DNA of 56,435 nucleotides from Wuchereria bancrofti (taxonomy: Eukaryota > Nematoda > Chromadorea > Rhabditida > Onchocercidae): the NCBI GenBank assembly GCA_005281725.1, contig SSBO01000018.1:1-56435 (forward strand), in the 5' to 3' direction. The notes beneath the pieces were generated by a model. The model had not been told where the DNA came from. It saw only the letters and a list, made by a program, of their open reading frames with translations, and did no database searches. Shown here in pieces: positions 1 to 12,084 of the stretch; within the stretch, counting starts at the first letter, position 1; each line of letters opens with the position of its first letter. The translations under genes were made by a program, and so were the position numbers.

Positions 1-22
1 GAAAAGAAGCAATATCAATGAA

Positions 23-901
23 ATGATAGACAAGATTGAAAGATATGTACGTAAGCTGGAGGACGTGGACAAGGAATGGAAAGAGTTCATCCTTCGAAAT
101 ACTTCTCCCCAACAACAAGAAGACTGGAAGAAATATGCAGAAATGGTAGAAGACGAGAACGGAATTGTGAATTTGATGAACCGAGGAACGAAAGCAATAA
201 CCACTTTAAACAAATACAGAGATGAAATAACCGATCTAATCCAACACTCGGAAAATATACACAAATATAGATCAGATCGGGACAGCACTACCAAATTGTC
301 GAGACAAGGAAGCGAGGCAAACCTCCAAGCAAACAGTATCGCGGCGGTGAAATTGCCTCAGCTGCAATTGTCAACATTCAGCGGAGATCCACGTGGATGG
401 AGAGCCTTCTGGAGTGGATTCGAGTCAACAGTTCACAACCAGAATCTCCCAGACATCCGAAAACTCAATTATCTCCTTTCGTGTTTAAAAGGGGATGCAT
501 TAGAAGCAATAAAGGGATACGAGGTATCACCAGAAAATTACAATCTCATCCGAGAGATACTAATGGAGAAATACGGTGACACGTATATGATCATGAGTCT
601 GCTATATAATGACCTCTTCTCCATCAAGAAGAACGATCGAGGCTGGAGAACTAACATCAAAACGATTGAAAGAATACTCCGACAATTGCAGGAATTAGGA
701 GATACAGAGCAAACAAGTTGGCAGATGTTCATCGAAAGAAATCTGCCGAAACAAGTACTAATCGAAGTACGTAAACAAAGACTAAAGGATAAATCCTGGT
801 CAGTAAGCAAACTCCGACAATACTTAAAGCAAGTGTTGGAGGTCGAAGATGCGATACAAAATCAAGCGAACTCAAGCGAACAGGAGTTAAATCAAAATTG
901 A
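23..901 (+). CDS. BEL/Pao Gag (DUF1759-like) region
   Basis: This 292-residue open frame is the capsid-like part of a Pao Gag. Residues about 115-185 carry the family core: the LPQL..FSGD.R.W..FW.SF motif, then KLNYLLSCLKGDALEAI, then the YE.I...L..KYG stretch. The N-terminal 100 residues are charged and helical. The frame ends in TGA at 899-901, but the same frame reopens directly after and runs into the zinc-knuckle segment, so the stop probably splits what was one Gag-NC-protease frame. The start at 23 is simply the first ATG, and the true N terminus could lie upstream. A paralogous gag sits on the minus strand at 50518-51303. Confidence 0.85.
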   Translation: MIDKIERYVRKLEDVDKEWKEFILRNTSPQQQEDWKKYAEMVEDENGIVNLMNRGTKAITTLNKYRDEITDLIQHSENIHKYRSDRDSTTKLSRQGSEANLQANSIAAVKLPQLQLSTFSGDPRGWRAFWSGFESTVHNQNLPDIRKLNYLLSCLKGDALEAIKGYEVSPENYNLIREILMEKYGDTYMIMSLLYNDLFSIKKNDRGWRTNIKTIERILRQLQELGDTEQTSWQMFIERNLPKQVLIEVRKQRLKDKSWSVSKLRQYLKQVLEVEDAIQNQANSSEQELNQN

Positions 902-1558
902 AGTACAAAGACACGAGACTACCAGACCGCGAGGCGATTCAAAAATGAAACCTCGGTTCTCGCGGTAACCAACAGCAACTGTGGCAATACGAGGGCCACT
1001 TCAATCGATAAATTAAAACCAGAAACGAACTCTAGGAGAAACTGCGTGTTTTGCAACAAAGAGCACTGGAATGACCAGTGTAAAGAGTATCCTACATCAA
1101 AGCAACGATATGAGCGTTTAAAAGAGATAAACGCTTGCCTAAAATGCATGAAGCCGGGTCACACGACAAAAAACTGTGACGCGAAGATCAAGCAGTGTTA
1201 CCATTGCAAGGGACTGCATAAATCGGCCCTATGCAACAAACGCGAGAGTAATGACCAAATAAGCTGTTCCAGTAAAAAGGCAGAGGAACCTGTGTATGCA
1301 GTTAATGGCGTAACTTGCCAAAAAGAGTCACAAAACAGGAAAATCTTTCTTATGTGCCAAGAAATTGAAGTAGTCAATCCGGAAGTACCAGAGTTGAAAG
1401 CAAGGGCACTAGTACTATTTGATACAGGGTCGCAGGTAACTTTCATCTCAAAGGATCTAGCCAGTCGACTAAATCTCCAAGAGAAGAGGTTATTATCGCA
1501 TCATTTGGAGGAAGAACGAACAAAGAACACCAGATGGCAAAAGCAAACTTTGGTATAA
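902..1558 (+). pseudogene. BEL/Pao nucleocapsid zinc knuckles and aspartic protease
   Basis: Open in the same frame as gag, with an ATG at 1046. Three cysteine/histidine clusters follow each other at roughly 1046-1245 (C-x2-C-x4-H-x4-C type spacings such as CNKEHWNDQC and CMKPGHTTKNC), typical of Pao nucleocapsid. A retropepsin-like active site follows, LVLFDTGSQVTFIS, with the catalytic Asp codon at 1421. The frame runs out at 1558. The conserved SFGG segment that should follow the active site is instead found in the next frame and continues into the pol frame, so a one-base shift near 1480-1500 breaks the protease. Confidence 0.85.
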
Positions 1559-3327
1559 GAACGCTGGAAATGGGAATCATTACATGCGAAGCCTATGTCA
1601 AAGAGCAACTAACCGGAAAATTAGTAGTGAATTTACAAGAACAGGATACCTCAATTTCGATGGAAAGGGATCGATTAGAGTGTTGCATTAGCTATTATAA
1701 GAAACCCGATATACTACTCGGCAACGACTACCTAGGAAATCTTATCGACTGGAACCAAACGAAAAGATTAGAATCTGGATTCATACTGTATGAAACAAAG
1801 ATGGGACAGATGTTGAGTGGTAGCGGTTATGTTAATGAAGCTAATCGCACAGATGAAGTAGCAGTCCAGACGGTTATAGCCCGCACGAACAACAAATCAG
1901 ACAATCAGGATATTGACCAGTTCTGGAAACTCGAGCTCATAGGAGTGCTTGACAAGCCACGTGAAGACGATGATGAACAAGCCTTAAAACAATTCAAGGC
2001 AAGCATCACAAAACACGAAGGCCGATATCAAGTAGGATGGCCATGGAAAGAATCGAAGAATACGTTGGTGAGTCACTACGGCTTATGTTACGGACGCTTG
2101 AAAGCATTGGTAAACAGGCTCAAAAATAACAAAGCATTATTCTGCCAATACGATGAAACCATTCAGGTGAGGCAAAACATAATTGAACAAGTGTCTCCAG
2201 AAATGGATGAGGAAGGGATTATTCACTATTTTCCACATCACGAAGTTATAGCTCCGCACAAACCCAAACTGAGAATCGTCCACGATGCCTCAGCGCATCT
2301 CAAAGGAACAAGAAGCCTGAACGATGTCATGTATAAAGGATCCATAATACTTCCCGACTTAGTCGGAATACTTCTCCGATTTCGTACGATGAAGATAGCT
2401 ATAGTTGCGGATGTGGAAAAGGCTTTTCTACAAATAGAACTACACCCAAACGAAAGAAACTGTACAAGATTCTTATGGATAAAGGACGCGAAAAAACCTC
2501 TCAGCGAAGAAAACGTTACAAGCTATCGGTTTAAGAGAGTACCGTTTGGAATTGTGGCTTCACCCTTCTTATTATCAGCCACGCTGAACCATCACCTAGA
2601 GACTATTGGCAATAGGACGGCATTAGAAATCAGGAGAAACTTATACGTTGATAACGTTTTAATAGCAGCCGAAGGAACAAAGGAGGCGCTAAACAAATAC
2701 CGCAAAACAAAAGCCATATTCAAAGACGCAGCGATGAACATTCGAGAGTTCACCTCCAACGATAAGAATTTCAATGAACGTATCCCTAAAGAAGACAAAA
2801 TTTCCGATGGGCCCATAAAGCTTCTCGGCATCACTTGGATACCCGAAAAATACGTAATCAAGGTCGTGCAGAGGCCATGGCAAGAATGTGAAATAACGAA
2901 AAGAAACATTCTGCGCTTTATAGCTTCACAATACGATCCGCTAGAGCTCTTGACACCTACGATGGTATTATTCAAGTTGTTTTTACAACATCTATGGAAA
3001 AATAATGTCACATGGGACGAAACTCTCAACAAAGAAGACGAAGAATCGTGGAAATCTCTCATCAAAGGATGGCCATCGGATATGATCGAATTACCAAGGG
3101 TAGTGGTGGAAGGAGTAAATCAAATGCAACTACATGTATTCACGGACGCGTCAAGCGTAGCGTATTCCGCAATGATATACGCAGTTTGTGCCAATGCGAC
3201 AAAGGGAGAGACTTCGATAATATTCTCTAAATCAAGGCTAGCGCCAATCAAAGGAACAAGCATTCCGCGCCTGGAATTATTAGCGATACTTATTGGAGTG
3301 AGAGCAGTAAAATTTGTTAAGGAATAA
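1534..3327 (+). CDS. BEL/Pao Pol: protease tail, reverse transcriptase, RNase H start
   Basis: This 597-residue frame begins inside the protease domain (peptidase A17/DUF1758-like). The reverse transcriptase follows: RIVHDASA near residue 248, ADVEKAFLQI with the first catalytic Asp near residue 291, the VPFG motif near 341, and the active-site box YVDN (codons 2644-2655). YVDN replaces the usual YVDD. The RNase H domain starts at LHVFTDASSVAYSA near residue 530 and continues to SRLAPIKGTSIPRLELLA. A TAA at 3325-3327 ends the frame inside RNase H. The RNase H continuation is still readable downstream. The first ATG at 1534 is not a biological start. Confidence 0.9.
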   Translation: MAKANFGIRTLEMGIITCEAYVKEQLTGKLVVNLQEQDTSISMERDRLECCISYYKKPDILLGNDYLGNLIDWNQTKRLESGFILYETKMGQMLSGSGYVNEANRTDEVAVQTVIARTNNKSDNQDIDQFWKLELIGVLDKPREDDDEQALKQFKASITKHEGRYQVGWPWKESKNTLVSHYGLCYGRLKALVNRLKNNKALFCQYDETIQVRQNIIEQVSPEMDEEGIIHYFPHHEVIAPHKPKLRIVHDASAHLKGTRSLNDVMYKGSIILPDLVGILLRFRTMKIAIVADVEKAFLQIELHPNERNCTRFLWIKDAKKPLSEENVTSYRFKRVPFGIVASPFLLSATLNHHLETIGNRTALEIRRNLYVDNVLIAAEGTKEALNKYRKTKAIFKDAAMNIREFTSNDKNFNERIPKEDKISDGPIKLLGITWIPEKYVIKVVQRPWQECEITKRNILRFIASQYDPLELLTPTMVLFKLFLQHLWKNNVTWDETLNKEDEESWKSLIKGWPSDMIELPRVVVEGVNQMQLHVFTDASSVAYSAMIYAVCANATKGETSIIFSKSRLAPIKGTSIPRLELLAILIGVRAVKFVKE

Positions 3328-4068
3328 TTGGAGTATCAAGATGCTCCAATTGTTCCATTTTATGTCCGACTCAAGATGTGCTCTCCACTGGGTTTGGAAC
3401 CACTCGAAGTTGTTACCAAAATTCATACAAAACCGAGTAAAAGAGATCCGTAAAGCGTAAAGCGAAAAAAAAATCCTTGCGATATGTTCCGAGCGAACAA
3501 AACCCCGCTGATATTGCAACGAGAGGGATAAGCTCTAGGAAATGGCAAAGAAACGAACAATGGTGGGAAGGACCACGGTGGTTAAAAGGACCTGACTCCG
3601 AATAGCCGGCATACGAATATCAAGATATGCATGGATGCGGAGAAGAGTGCGAAATCGAAATAAGTTTCAAATGGTTGATAATAGTCTGTACTGGGTTCTC
3701 AAGTTCATAAAGAAAGTAAGGGGAAAATTATCATGGTTAAGTATGTTGCCAACAAACGGAATTCAAATATCAGCGGAGAATTATAAATTAGCCGAGTGGG
3801 CTCTAATAAAGCAGGCACAAAGCGAAGCGATAACTGAAGAAGAAGGACAAAGTGGAACTTGTATTACGACGAAGAAAATTTGTGGAAGTCTCGAAGTCGA
3901 TTAGAGAACGCAGAACTAGAGGAACAATGCAAGCATCCAATTTATCTACCGAGACACAATACAGTAACGGAGATGTTAATACAGAAACAACACGAAGCAT
4001 TATATCATGGAGGGGTAGCCCACACCTTAGCCAAAATCAGACGCAAATACTGAATTCCTAAGGGTCGT
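3328..4068 (+). pseudogene. BEL/Pao Pol linker: RNase H end and integrase zinc domain, stop-riddled
   Basis: No single long frame is open, but Pol homology continues in pieces. DSRCALHWVWNHSKLLPKFI is readable near 3369-3428, which is the RNase H end and its connection. The short LRYVPSEQNPADIATRG segment lies near 3479-3528. A frame at about 3859-4053 carries a histidine pair (HEALYHGG and nearby) of the H2C2 integrase zinc-binding domain. Its TGA at 4051-4053 separates it from the matching cysteine pair CRGC in the next frame. The order and spacing fit a Pao Pol with several stops and shifts. Confidence 0.75.
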
Positions 4069-5044
4069 ATGGAGGTAAAGCGTATAATAAACAGGTGTCG
4101 AGGTTGCAAAAGATGGTTAGCAAAACCTTACAAACTACCAGCGATGTCAACACTACCGGATACACGAGTGAAACGGACGAACGCCTTCTCCAATATTGGG
4201 GTTGACTACTTGGGACCGCTGTCAGTAAACATAGCAATCGGAGTATTGAAAAAATGCCTTATTTACTTGTTTCACGACCAGGGCAGTACATTTAGAAGTA
4301 GCGGACGACCTAACAGCAGAAACATTTTTGCACATTTTACTAAGATTTGTCTCTCGAAGAGGATATCCGGAGAGGATTTTGAGCGACAATGCGAATCAAT
4401 TCCAACTGGTATTCAAAACTTTAAAGCAGAAAGGTGACGAACTCATAAGATACATGGCAGAGAACATCGTTTGGGAAAACATCACACCGAGAGCACCATG
4501 GGAAGGAGGACTGTATGAACGACTTATTGGATTAACGAAAACGACTATGAGGAGAGCGATTGGGAGGAAGTTACTAGCAGAAAAGGAGTTTGTAACACTC
4601 CTCACCGAAGTTGAAGGAATCCTAAATACTCGACTTTTAACATACGCTAATTTCAAAGACTGCATAGTAATACGACCTGTGGATTTCATACCTAAAGCCT
4701 CCTTAGCCTTACCTTCAATGAGAGGCGTACCAGGAAAACTAGATTCGAAACAAAAGCTCTTGCAGTATTGTACATCCACGCTGAAAGTGCTGGACATCTT
4801 CTGGGAACTGTGGAAAAGTGAATACCTCACCAGCCTCAGAGAACGAACCCAGAAAGAGCATTCATATCCAAAATCGACGGAGGAGAGTAAACCAAAGAAG
4901 AGAAAAATTGTTTTGCTTGATGAGCCCGATACACCTCGGGGCTGGAAACTAGCAAAGATAAGAGAACTGAAAAAAGGGAAAGATGGAGCAGTGCGAGCTG
5001 CAGTAATAGAGATGGCAAGCGAAGACTCCTCACCAGACCCGTAA
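4069..5044 (+). pseudogene. BEL/Pao integrase, frameshifted
   Basis: Two overlapping frames (4069-4437 and 4328-5044) together hold the integrase. The first has the CRGC half of the zinc site and the core start NIGVDYLGPLSV, with the first catalytic Asp codon at 4204. The second has LSDNANQF, with the second Asp at 4385, and PWEGGLYERLIGLTK, with the catalytic Glu at 4502, so the DDE residues survive. The C-terminal part ends with FWELWKSEYLTSLRERTQ, typical of the Pao C-terminal DUF5641 region, and a basic tail. The frame change between about 4264 and 4328 prevents translation as one protein. The frame ends at TAA 5042-5044. Confidence 0.85.
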
Positions 5045-5349
5045 ATGTCTTATACCCCCTAGAAGTGGAAGAAACCTACTCGACGAGAGATCAACAACAC
5101 GTCAATACGATTAACGAGGATGATACAAGAGATCGACAAAGTGTCAACACGATGAAGGAGGATGATCCGATTGCCAGAAGAACAAGGCGCGCGCTCGCGG
5201 TTGGGAGTGTCGCTAAAGACGAAGAACAAAGACGATAAACTGATAAACGGATAATCCTTTGGTACAAACGATGTAGCTGGAAAGCGAGGAGAAGCAGAAA
5301 ATGAGAATCTCTTTGTCCATAAATTAACCTCGCTTATACACATTATATT

Positions 5350-5715
5350 GTGTAAGAGATATGAAAATTAAATGCATGTAATAGACTATTGTAACAAAGA
5401 GATATCTATCCTTAAACAAATCTCCTTTCTTTTCAAATTCACATTTATGATCTTTAGTCCCAATTAACTCCAACACCATCTCTTAATTACAATTAATCAT
5501 TTTTTACAATTGTCCATTTATAGGGTGGTTGGGGTTTCAGCTCTATGATAATTTTTAGCGCCTTTATAACTGTGTAGCATCCGTGCAATATGTATAATGC
5601 GTTATAATGATGTTGATTTGTTTTATGTTAAATAAAGGTTTAATTACCCAAGTTTGAGGTGCGGAAAAACAATCGACGAACAACAACGGGGGTTTAATTA
5701 CCCAGGTTTGAGGTA
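5350..5715 (+). repeat. Probable 3' LTR of the BEL/Pao element
   Basis: The segment follows the pol tail and ends in the motif GGTTTAATTACCCAAGTTTGAGGT at 5637-5660. A second, one-base-different copy of that motif sits at 5691-5714. The same motif ends the LTR-like stretch near 45.5 kb and, on the minus strand, the stretch at 51646-51668. The upstream part also shares short blocks with those loci, such as GTTATAATG followed by TTGATTTGTT. The exact 5' edge is a guess because the other LTR of this copy is outside the window. Confidence 0.55.
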
Positions 5716-6006
5716 GCTAACGATAAAGCATCAAATTCGAAATTTCCCGACATGATGTTTGTAAAAAGCATGCCGCCCTATAACCCAATCATCGAAGAAA
5801 AGGTGAGAAGACTTAAATATTAACAGACTTAAATAATATTTCAATTAATTTTTAGCCCTCGATAGTATTCATCTACTGCAGAAATGAATATTACAATGTT
5901 TTAGAAATGTATACCACAAATGCGATTTGAACTGCTTAAGAAATAAGAATATGCATCTTTCCTCATTTAGTAATAGTTGACAGTACTGATGATGATTGAT
6001 AAAAAA

Positions 6007-6053
6007 AACTAAGTGGTAAATCAAAATGATATATTTTGATTTACCACTTAGTT
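6007..6053. repeat. Perfect 21-bp inverted repeat with 5-bp loop
   Basis: The left arm 6007-6027 begins AACTAAGTGGTAAATC. The right arm 6033-6053 is its exact reverse complement, around the loop GATAT. No T tract or gene end lies next to it, so it is more likely a palindrome or short transposon relic than a terminator. Confidence 0.9.
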
Positions 6054-6915
6054 AATTAAGGAAAAAATAAAAAGACTAATGGTGAGATCTTATGTGGAAG
6101 AAATGGAAAAAGGAAACAATGTGAAAATATTACACATTGATATCATTCTGCAAATTATTTAAAGTGCTAAACGACTGTTTGATTTTAACATTGATTTCGT
6201 CACAAGAAATACTATGCCCATGTTGCGATACCTTAAACATTGATAAAGATTAGAATATTTTCAAATAAGCCTATCACTTAGTTTATACAATTCTCACTTT
6301 TTATACAAAAATATTTGGAATATGTCAAATGTCAAATGACAGACTTACTGTTCTATTTTTTGTTGACCAATCGAAGCTGAAAAATAAGCTTTCATCACAA
6401 TCGTACTTAAGACATTCTCTTCGATTATCCTAGCACTGTGCAAATTTCCAACAATCGAACATTTAACAAAAACGCCCATCTTTTGATATCAATAATTCTC
6501 ACATTTTACTGCCGGAATTTGAGGCTGTCTTACTTTGCCTTTTATTCCTGGAACGCAAACGTGTAGACTGCAACAAATGCGAGTTCTTTTTATTATTCCG
6601 CAAAAACTCATTGACGTCAACTACAACTTTTGTTATTTGCGACCAAAAAGACAAGATTTAAAAACAGTATAATGGATTTAAACCAGTATAATTTACTATG
6701 TCATATTTTAGTACCAATAACGCAAGGCAAAATATCATTAAAAGCTAAACCATTTTTTTAAAAAAAAGCTAAACTATCTTGAGTCAAGTGATTCAAAGTA
6801 GTAAATTATTTAATCAATGTTTTTAAGTCTACACAAAAATCAGTGAGAATAAGCATTACTACGGATTTATGTCGTGTTGAAAGATGAAAATTTTATCTGC
6901 CTCATTTACAAAAAT

Positions 6916-7232
6916 GAACAAGTATCTCTCTCAGCAACGAAAAGGAAATGCAAGCATTTAAAATATAGAAATAACTACTCTTCTTTTGCAGATGTTAGTA
7001 ATTCGTGCGCCCAGCTTCCAGAACCGTAAATACCGGAAGAGAAATTTGCTGTGAAAAAATTCATACTTTTCCCNGAACAAGTATCTCTCTCAGCAACGAA
7101 AAGGAAATGCAAGCATTTAAAATATAGAAATAACTACTCTTCTTTTGCAGATGTTAGTAATTCGTGCGCCCAGCTTCCAGAACCGTAAATACCGGAAGAG
7201 AAATTTGCTGTGAAAAAATTCATACTTTTCCC
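6916..7232. repeat. 158-bp direct duplication flanking an N (assembly overlap)
   Basis: Bases 6916-7073 recur as 7075-7232 without a visible difference, separated by a single N at 7074. This is the pattern of two contigs placed end to end without merging their overlap. Confidence 0.93.
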
Positions 7233-8879
7233 ACAATTATTCTAAAAAAAATCCATGAATAAAAAGAACAGCTAATAATGTCTGATGAAGTGATCAAAAA
7301 TGTGTTCATTTTTGTTTCAAGCTTCGTTTTTTAAGTTTCATTTTGCGTCTTAATATAATGATAAAAGATGTTCTTAATAAACTTCACAGGGATAATTATC
7401 CTAAGCAAAACTTAAGGCAGCAACTATTTAAACCTTAAAATATTAATGATTATTTGTCATAAAAACAACATATGTCAAATAATTTGTATTACATAATTAG
7501 AATTAACCTTGTTGACTCGAAAAATGCTCTTCGAAGTGTATAATGATGGCATGGAGTTGTATGGTTTAACAACATTGTCATTATCATAACCGCTCAATCC
7601 TTGACAGCACTGCTTAACTGAAACTTGAGGAAAAAAGAATAACTATAACGAAAATGATGAAATTCCTTCCCTCACCAAACAATTCTGCAATTTTTCCATT
7701 CAAAATTTAAATATATTGCATAATCATTCAAAATTTGAATGATGCTTCAATAATGAGGAAAATAATAAATTCGGTTTTCTTCTTATTATTATTACGAATC
7801 ATTCTAGTATTTTGCAAATGAGGAAGAAGGAAGAAATCAATAATTACAGAGGAAAAAATCAATAATTACGAGTGAAATATAAAGCGAAATTTGGCTTACA
7901 TGCAGCAGAACCGCGGATACTCTGTGCTTTTCGTAATACATTCTCTTCAAATTTATTCTTTGTAGGTGGCATCTCGTGGTACGTTATACGAAATTTCTTA
8001 GCTTTATTTGCAACTTTCTCAACTCTATGGTTCTCCCGATTATTTGCTTTATTTTCATCTAAATATTTTCAAAGATTATTCTGAAAATCATAACGCTAAA
8101 TCAATATAGTAGATGATGTGTCAAAACTTGATAGAATTTTGTAAAAGTTGCAGAAAATTTTTGAAAAAAAGCACTTGCTATTACTATTACCGAAGTGGAG
8201 TGACACATATGCAAGACTCTATCTTATTTGACTTTTACACAAAATTCTACTTTTCAAATTTCCATAAAAGTGTAAATTTCCACTTTAAGCTTAAATATTT
8301 TAATTAATACTTTCTGTACAGTAATGAAGCACTACGCTTTTATGAAACATTTACCATTTAAAATCCATCGCCGGATACGCTCCAACAAACCATATCGATC
8401 CATCCTTTCATATAAATTTTGTTCCTATAATAAGCAAAAAATTCGAAAAATTAAAATACTCCGTCTCAAAAAATTAATAAAATACACCTCCATTTAATCT
8501 TATGCACTTATAATCTCAATTTTTGATAATACGATTGATAAAATAAGGAACTTGCTCGAGCTCTAAAAAATGCATCATAGCTTTATTTTTAGCACATTTC
8601 TTCTTAATTATAACTTCAACTAAAGCTAATATGTTAAAATTACTAAAAGATTCCACAAAAATTAAAAGATTCCCAAATAAAAGTACGGTTCAATTAAACA
8701 TTTACATGCAATTACCTGAATGATTTAAGTATAAAATTTAAAAAAATGTATATCTCTATTAGAAAAATTAAAAAAACCTGTTTCGATAATACAACAAAAT
8801 GAATAAGAACGAATTATGTTAAAAAAATAACCATTGAAAAAAAAAACGCATTAGTGTGAGAATGTTTGTTGATTAATAA

Positions 8880-11876
8880 ATATGATAAACAAACCATTTG
8901 TGATCTTTGGAGCAATACCCATAATAAAATCACAATAACAAATATTGATTGTTATTTGATGATAACTTCTTATCATTATTTCGCCATCCTTTTCTAGCTT
9001 CTCATTTGTCATTTCATAATCACAGCTGATTAATTGTATTCTAAAATAATATTCATTTATGATAATTATATTATAAATTCATTTGTGGAAATAACATAAC
9101 AACGATTCTAATTACATATTTTCATATCTTTTCTCACTTTTTCTTCAAAGATAATTTACTTTTTTTGTTTTTTCTCTCATCTATATTTCATGTTCCCAAA
9201 TTTAAAAATTTTTGCAACTCCATCTCTCAATTTTTCAAAAATCAATTTAAATTTTTAATTTCAGATTCTATAACAGTAATTCCTCTCACTGCTGGTTTTT
9301 GATTGTAATATACCTTACAAATAGAAATTTATTAAAGTTTCTTAGATCTTTTCTGAGAAATTGCACACTATTTAATCTTTTAGTGAAAAATACCACTGAA
9401 TATTTAATCGTAAATCACAAATATATACGATATTTTACTTTTCAAAGTAATTAAATTTATCTATATTTTAATCACCAATCGACCATAATTAATTTAATTC
9501 TATTCTTATCATATTAAACTCCCCCACCCACTCATACCACAAAACAGCTACTTAAAAAGTTAGCCGCCAAATTAGATCCAATTAATTTTTTCTCTTCGCA
9601 AAATGAATCTGAACCTCTTTTCGAGCGATTTTTTTGTTTGAAATTGGAAAGTGATCAAAAAAGTCACCATTTCTTACTTTTTCTTAAGCAAATTAATTTT
9701 CAAATCTTTTTAAATACATATGCTAAAAAGAAAAGAGAAAAAAAACTCTTATCATTTCATTTATGAAAATCTTATCACGATAATTCATGCTCTCATTATA
9801 TTCTTTATTTTCAATCATTTCCACTACTCTGTCCATAACTAAAAATTATATATGCTTAAAAAAAGAAAGAAAATTCTTGTCATTTTCTGATCTTATTATT
9901 TTTTATATAAATCTTGTCATCTTCTCACAGTTTTTATATATATATGTAATTTCTATTCATAACTCAAAATTATAAGTTTAAAAAAATCAAAAACTGTTAT
10001 CATTTTCTTATATCTCTTATACAACTTATAATTTCTATATCAAAATCGTATCATATTACAACATTTCATACTCTTTACTTTCAGTCATTTTAACTACTAT
10101 TGTCCATAATTCGAAAATCACTATTCATACTATTTATTTTACAAAATCTTTGCATATTTATTAAAGTTACTTACAACTGTTATTTTTGCAACTTATATAT
10201 AATAAATATTTTCTTTCATTTATTTTTATTTTCAGTAATTTCATTGCTAATTATATTGTGAGGTCAATTCGTTTACATTGTGAATTTTTTCATTCATGAA
10301 TTAATTGCTTTACTGATTGGTTGATAATAAAATTTGAAATTTTTTTTAATAAATCGTTCATTTTCATTAACAAATTCNATATGATAAACAAACCATTTGT
10401 GATCTTTGGAGCAATACCCATAATAAAATCACAATAACAAATATTGATTGTTATTTGATGATAACTTCTTATCATTATTTCGCCATCCTTTTCTAGCTTC
10501 TCATTTGTCATTTCATAATCACAGCTGATTAATTGTATTCTAAAATAATATTCATTTATGATAATTATATTATAAATTCATTTGTGGAAATAACATAACA
10601 ACGATTCTAATTACATATTTTCATATCTTTTCTCACTTTTTCTTCAAAGATAATTTACTTTTTTTGTTTTTTCTCTCATCTATATTTCATGTTCCCAAAT
10701 TTAAAAATTTTTGCAACTCCATCTCTCAATTTTTCAAAAATCAATTTAAATTTTTAATTTCAGATTCTATAACAGTAATTCCTCTCACTGCTGGTTTTTG
10801 ATTGTAATATACCTTACAAATAGAAATTTATTAAAGTTTCTTAGATCTTTTCTGAGAAATTGCACACTATTTAATCTTTTAGTGAAAAATACCACTGAAT
10901 ATTTAATCGTAAATCACAAATATATACGATATTTTACTTTTCAAAGTAATTAAATTTATCTATATTTTAATCACCAATCGACCATAATTAATTTAATTCT
11001 ATTCTTATCATATTAAACTCCCCCACCCACTCATACCACAAAACAGCTACTTAAAAAGTTAGCCGCCAAATTAGATCCAATTAATTTTTTCTCTTCGCAA
11101 AATGAATCTGAACCTCTTTTCGAGCGATTTTTTTGTTTGAAATTGGAAAGTGATCAAAAAAGTCACCATTTCTTACTTTTTCTTAAGCAAATTAATTTTC
11201 AAATCTTTTTAAATACATATGCTAAAAAGAAAAGAGAAAAAAAACTCTTATCATTTCATTTATGAAAATCTTATCACGATAATTCATGCTCTCATTATAT
11301 TCTTTATTTTCAATCATTTCCACTACTCTGTCCATAACTAAAAATTATATATGCTTAAAAAAAGAAAGAAAATTCTTGTCATTTTCTGATCTTATTATTT
11401 TTTATATAAATCTTGTCATCTTCTCACAGTTTTTATATATATATGTAATTTCTATTCATAACTCAAAATTATAAGTTTAAAAAAATCAAAAACTGTTATC
11501 ATTTTCTTATATCTCTTATACAACTTATAATTTCTATATCAAAATCGTATCATATTACAACATTTCATACTCTTTACTTTCAGTCATTTTAACTACTATT
11601 GTCCATAATTCGAAAATCACTATTCATACTATTTATTTTACAAAATCTTTGCATATTTATTAAAGTTACTTACAACTGTTATTTTTGCAACTTATATATA
11701 ATAAATATTTTCTTTCATTTATTTTTATTTTCAGTAATTTCATTGCTAATTATATTGTGAGGTCAATTCGTTTACATTGTGAATTTTTTCATTCATGAAT
11801 TAATTGCTTTACTGATTGGTTGATAATAAAATTTGAAATTTTTTTTAATAAATCGTTCATTTTCATTAACAAATTC
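8880..11876. repeat. 1498-bp direct duplication flanking an N (assembly overlap)
   Basis: Bases 8880-10377 recur as 10379-11876, separated by one N at 10378. The sequence is AT-rich, non-coding and rich in pyrimidine tracts. The real genome probably has this stretch once. Confidence 0.93.
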
Positions 11877-12084
11877 TAAAAAAACATTAACAAATTCTAT
11901 CAATTTTTTTTCAAATTATTCAATTTATTCGCATTAGTTATGTACATTAATTATGATTTTAATTTGCATTTTATTTGGGGTTTTACGGTCTTTTCCACTT
12001 TGTTAAAGAATTGAAGTTTTTCTTTTTTTTGCACTTCAAATAATTATTTCATAATGAAATAAATATTGGAATAATGGATTACTC

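Larger units (their letters stand above)
1..5715 (+). mobile_element. Degenerate BEL/Pao LTR retrotransposon, 5' end outside window
   Basis: The domain order is gag (DUF1759 type), CCHC zinc knuckles, aspartic protease, reverse transcriptase, RNase H, H2C2 zinc-binding domain, integrase core and an LTR-like tail. Putting protease before RT and integrase last, with a Pao-type gag, is the BEL/Pao layout. The element is broken by an in-frame TGA at the end of gag (899-901), a frame change in the protease near 1480-1500, a TAA after RNase H (3325-3327), further stops to about 4053, and a frame change inside the integrase between about 4264 and 4328. It is therefore a non-autonomous copy. The 5' LTR and primer-binding site lie left of the window. 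Confidence 0.9.
5716..8879. other. AT-rich non-coding region
   Basis: I see no convincing gene. Short open frames at 7872-8084 and 8113-8307 have no recognisable motif and look like chance frames. The stretch holds a 21-bp-stem hairpin (6007-6053), a perfect TGACGTCA at 6612-6619 and one N-gap duplication (6916-7232). Confidence 0.6.

Noticed and set aside
6612..6619. Perfect TGACGTCA (CRE-like) site as a promoter element
   Set aside because: No gene start is visible nearby, so a single palindromic octamer cannot support a regulatory call.
7872..8307. Small genes at 7.9-8.3 kb
   Set aside because: Short frames without splice sites, motifs or conservation evidence, in AT-rich DNA where such frames are expected by chance.
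9787..9975. Hydrophobic 62-residue protein repeated at 11286-11474
   Set aside because: The repetition comes from the gap duplication, and the frame is T-rich non-coding DNA without codon-like structure.
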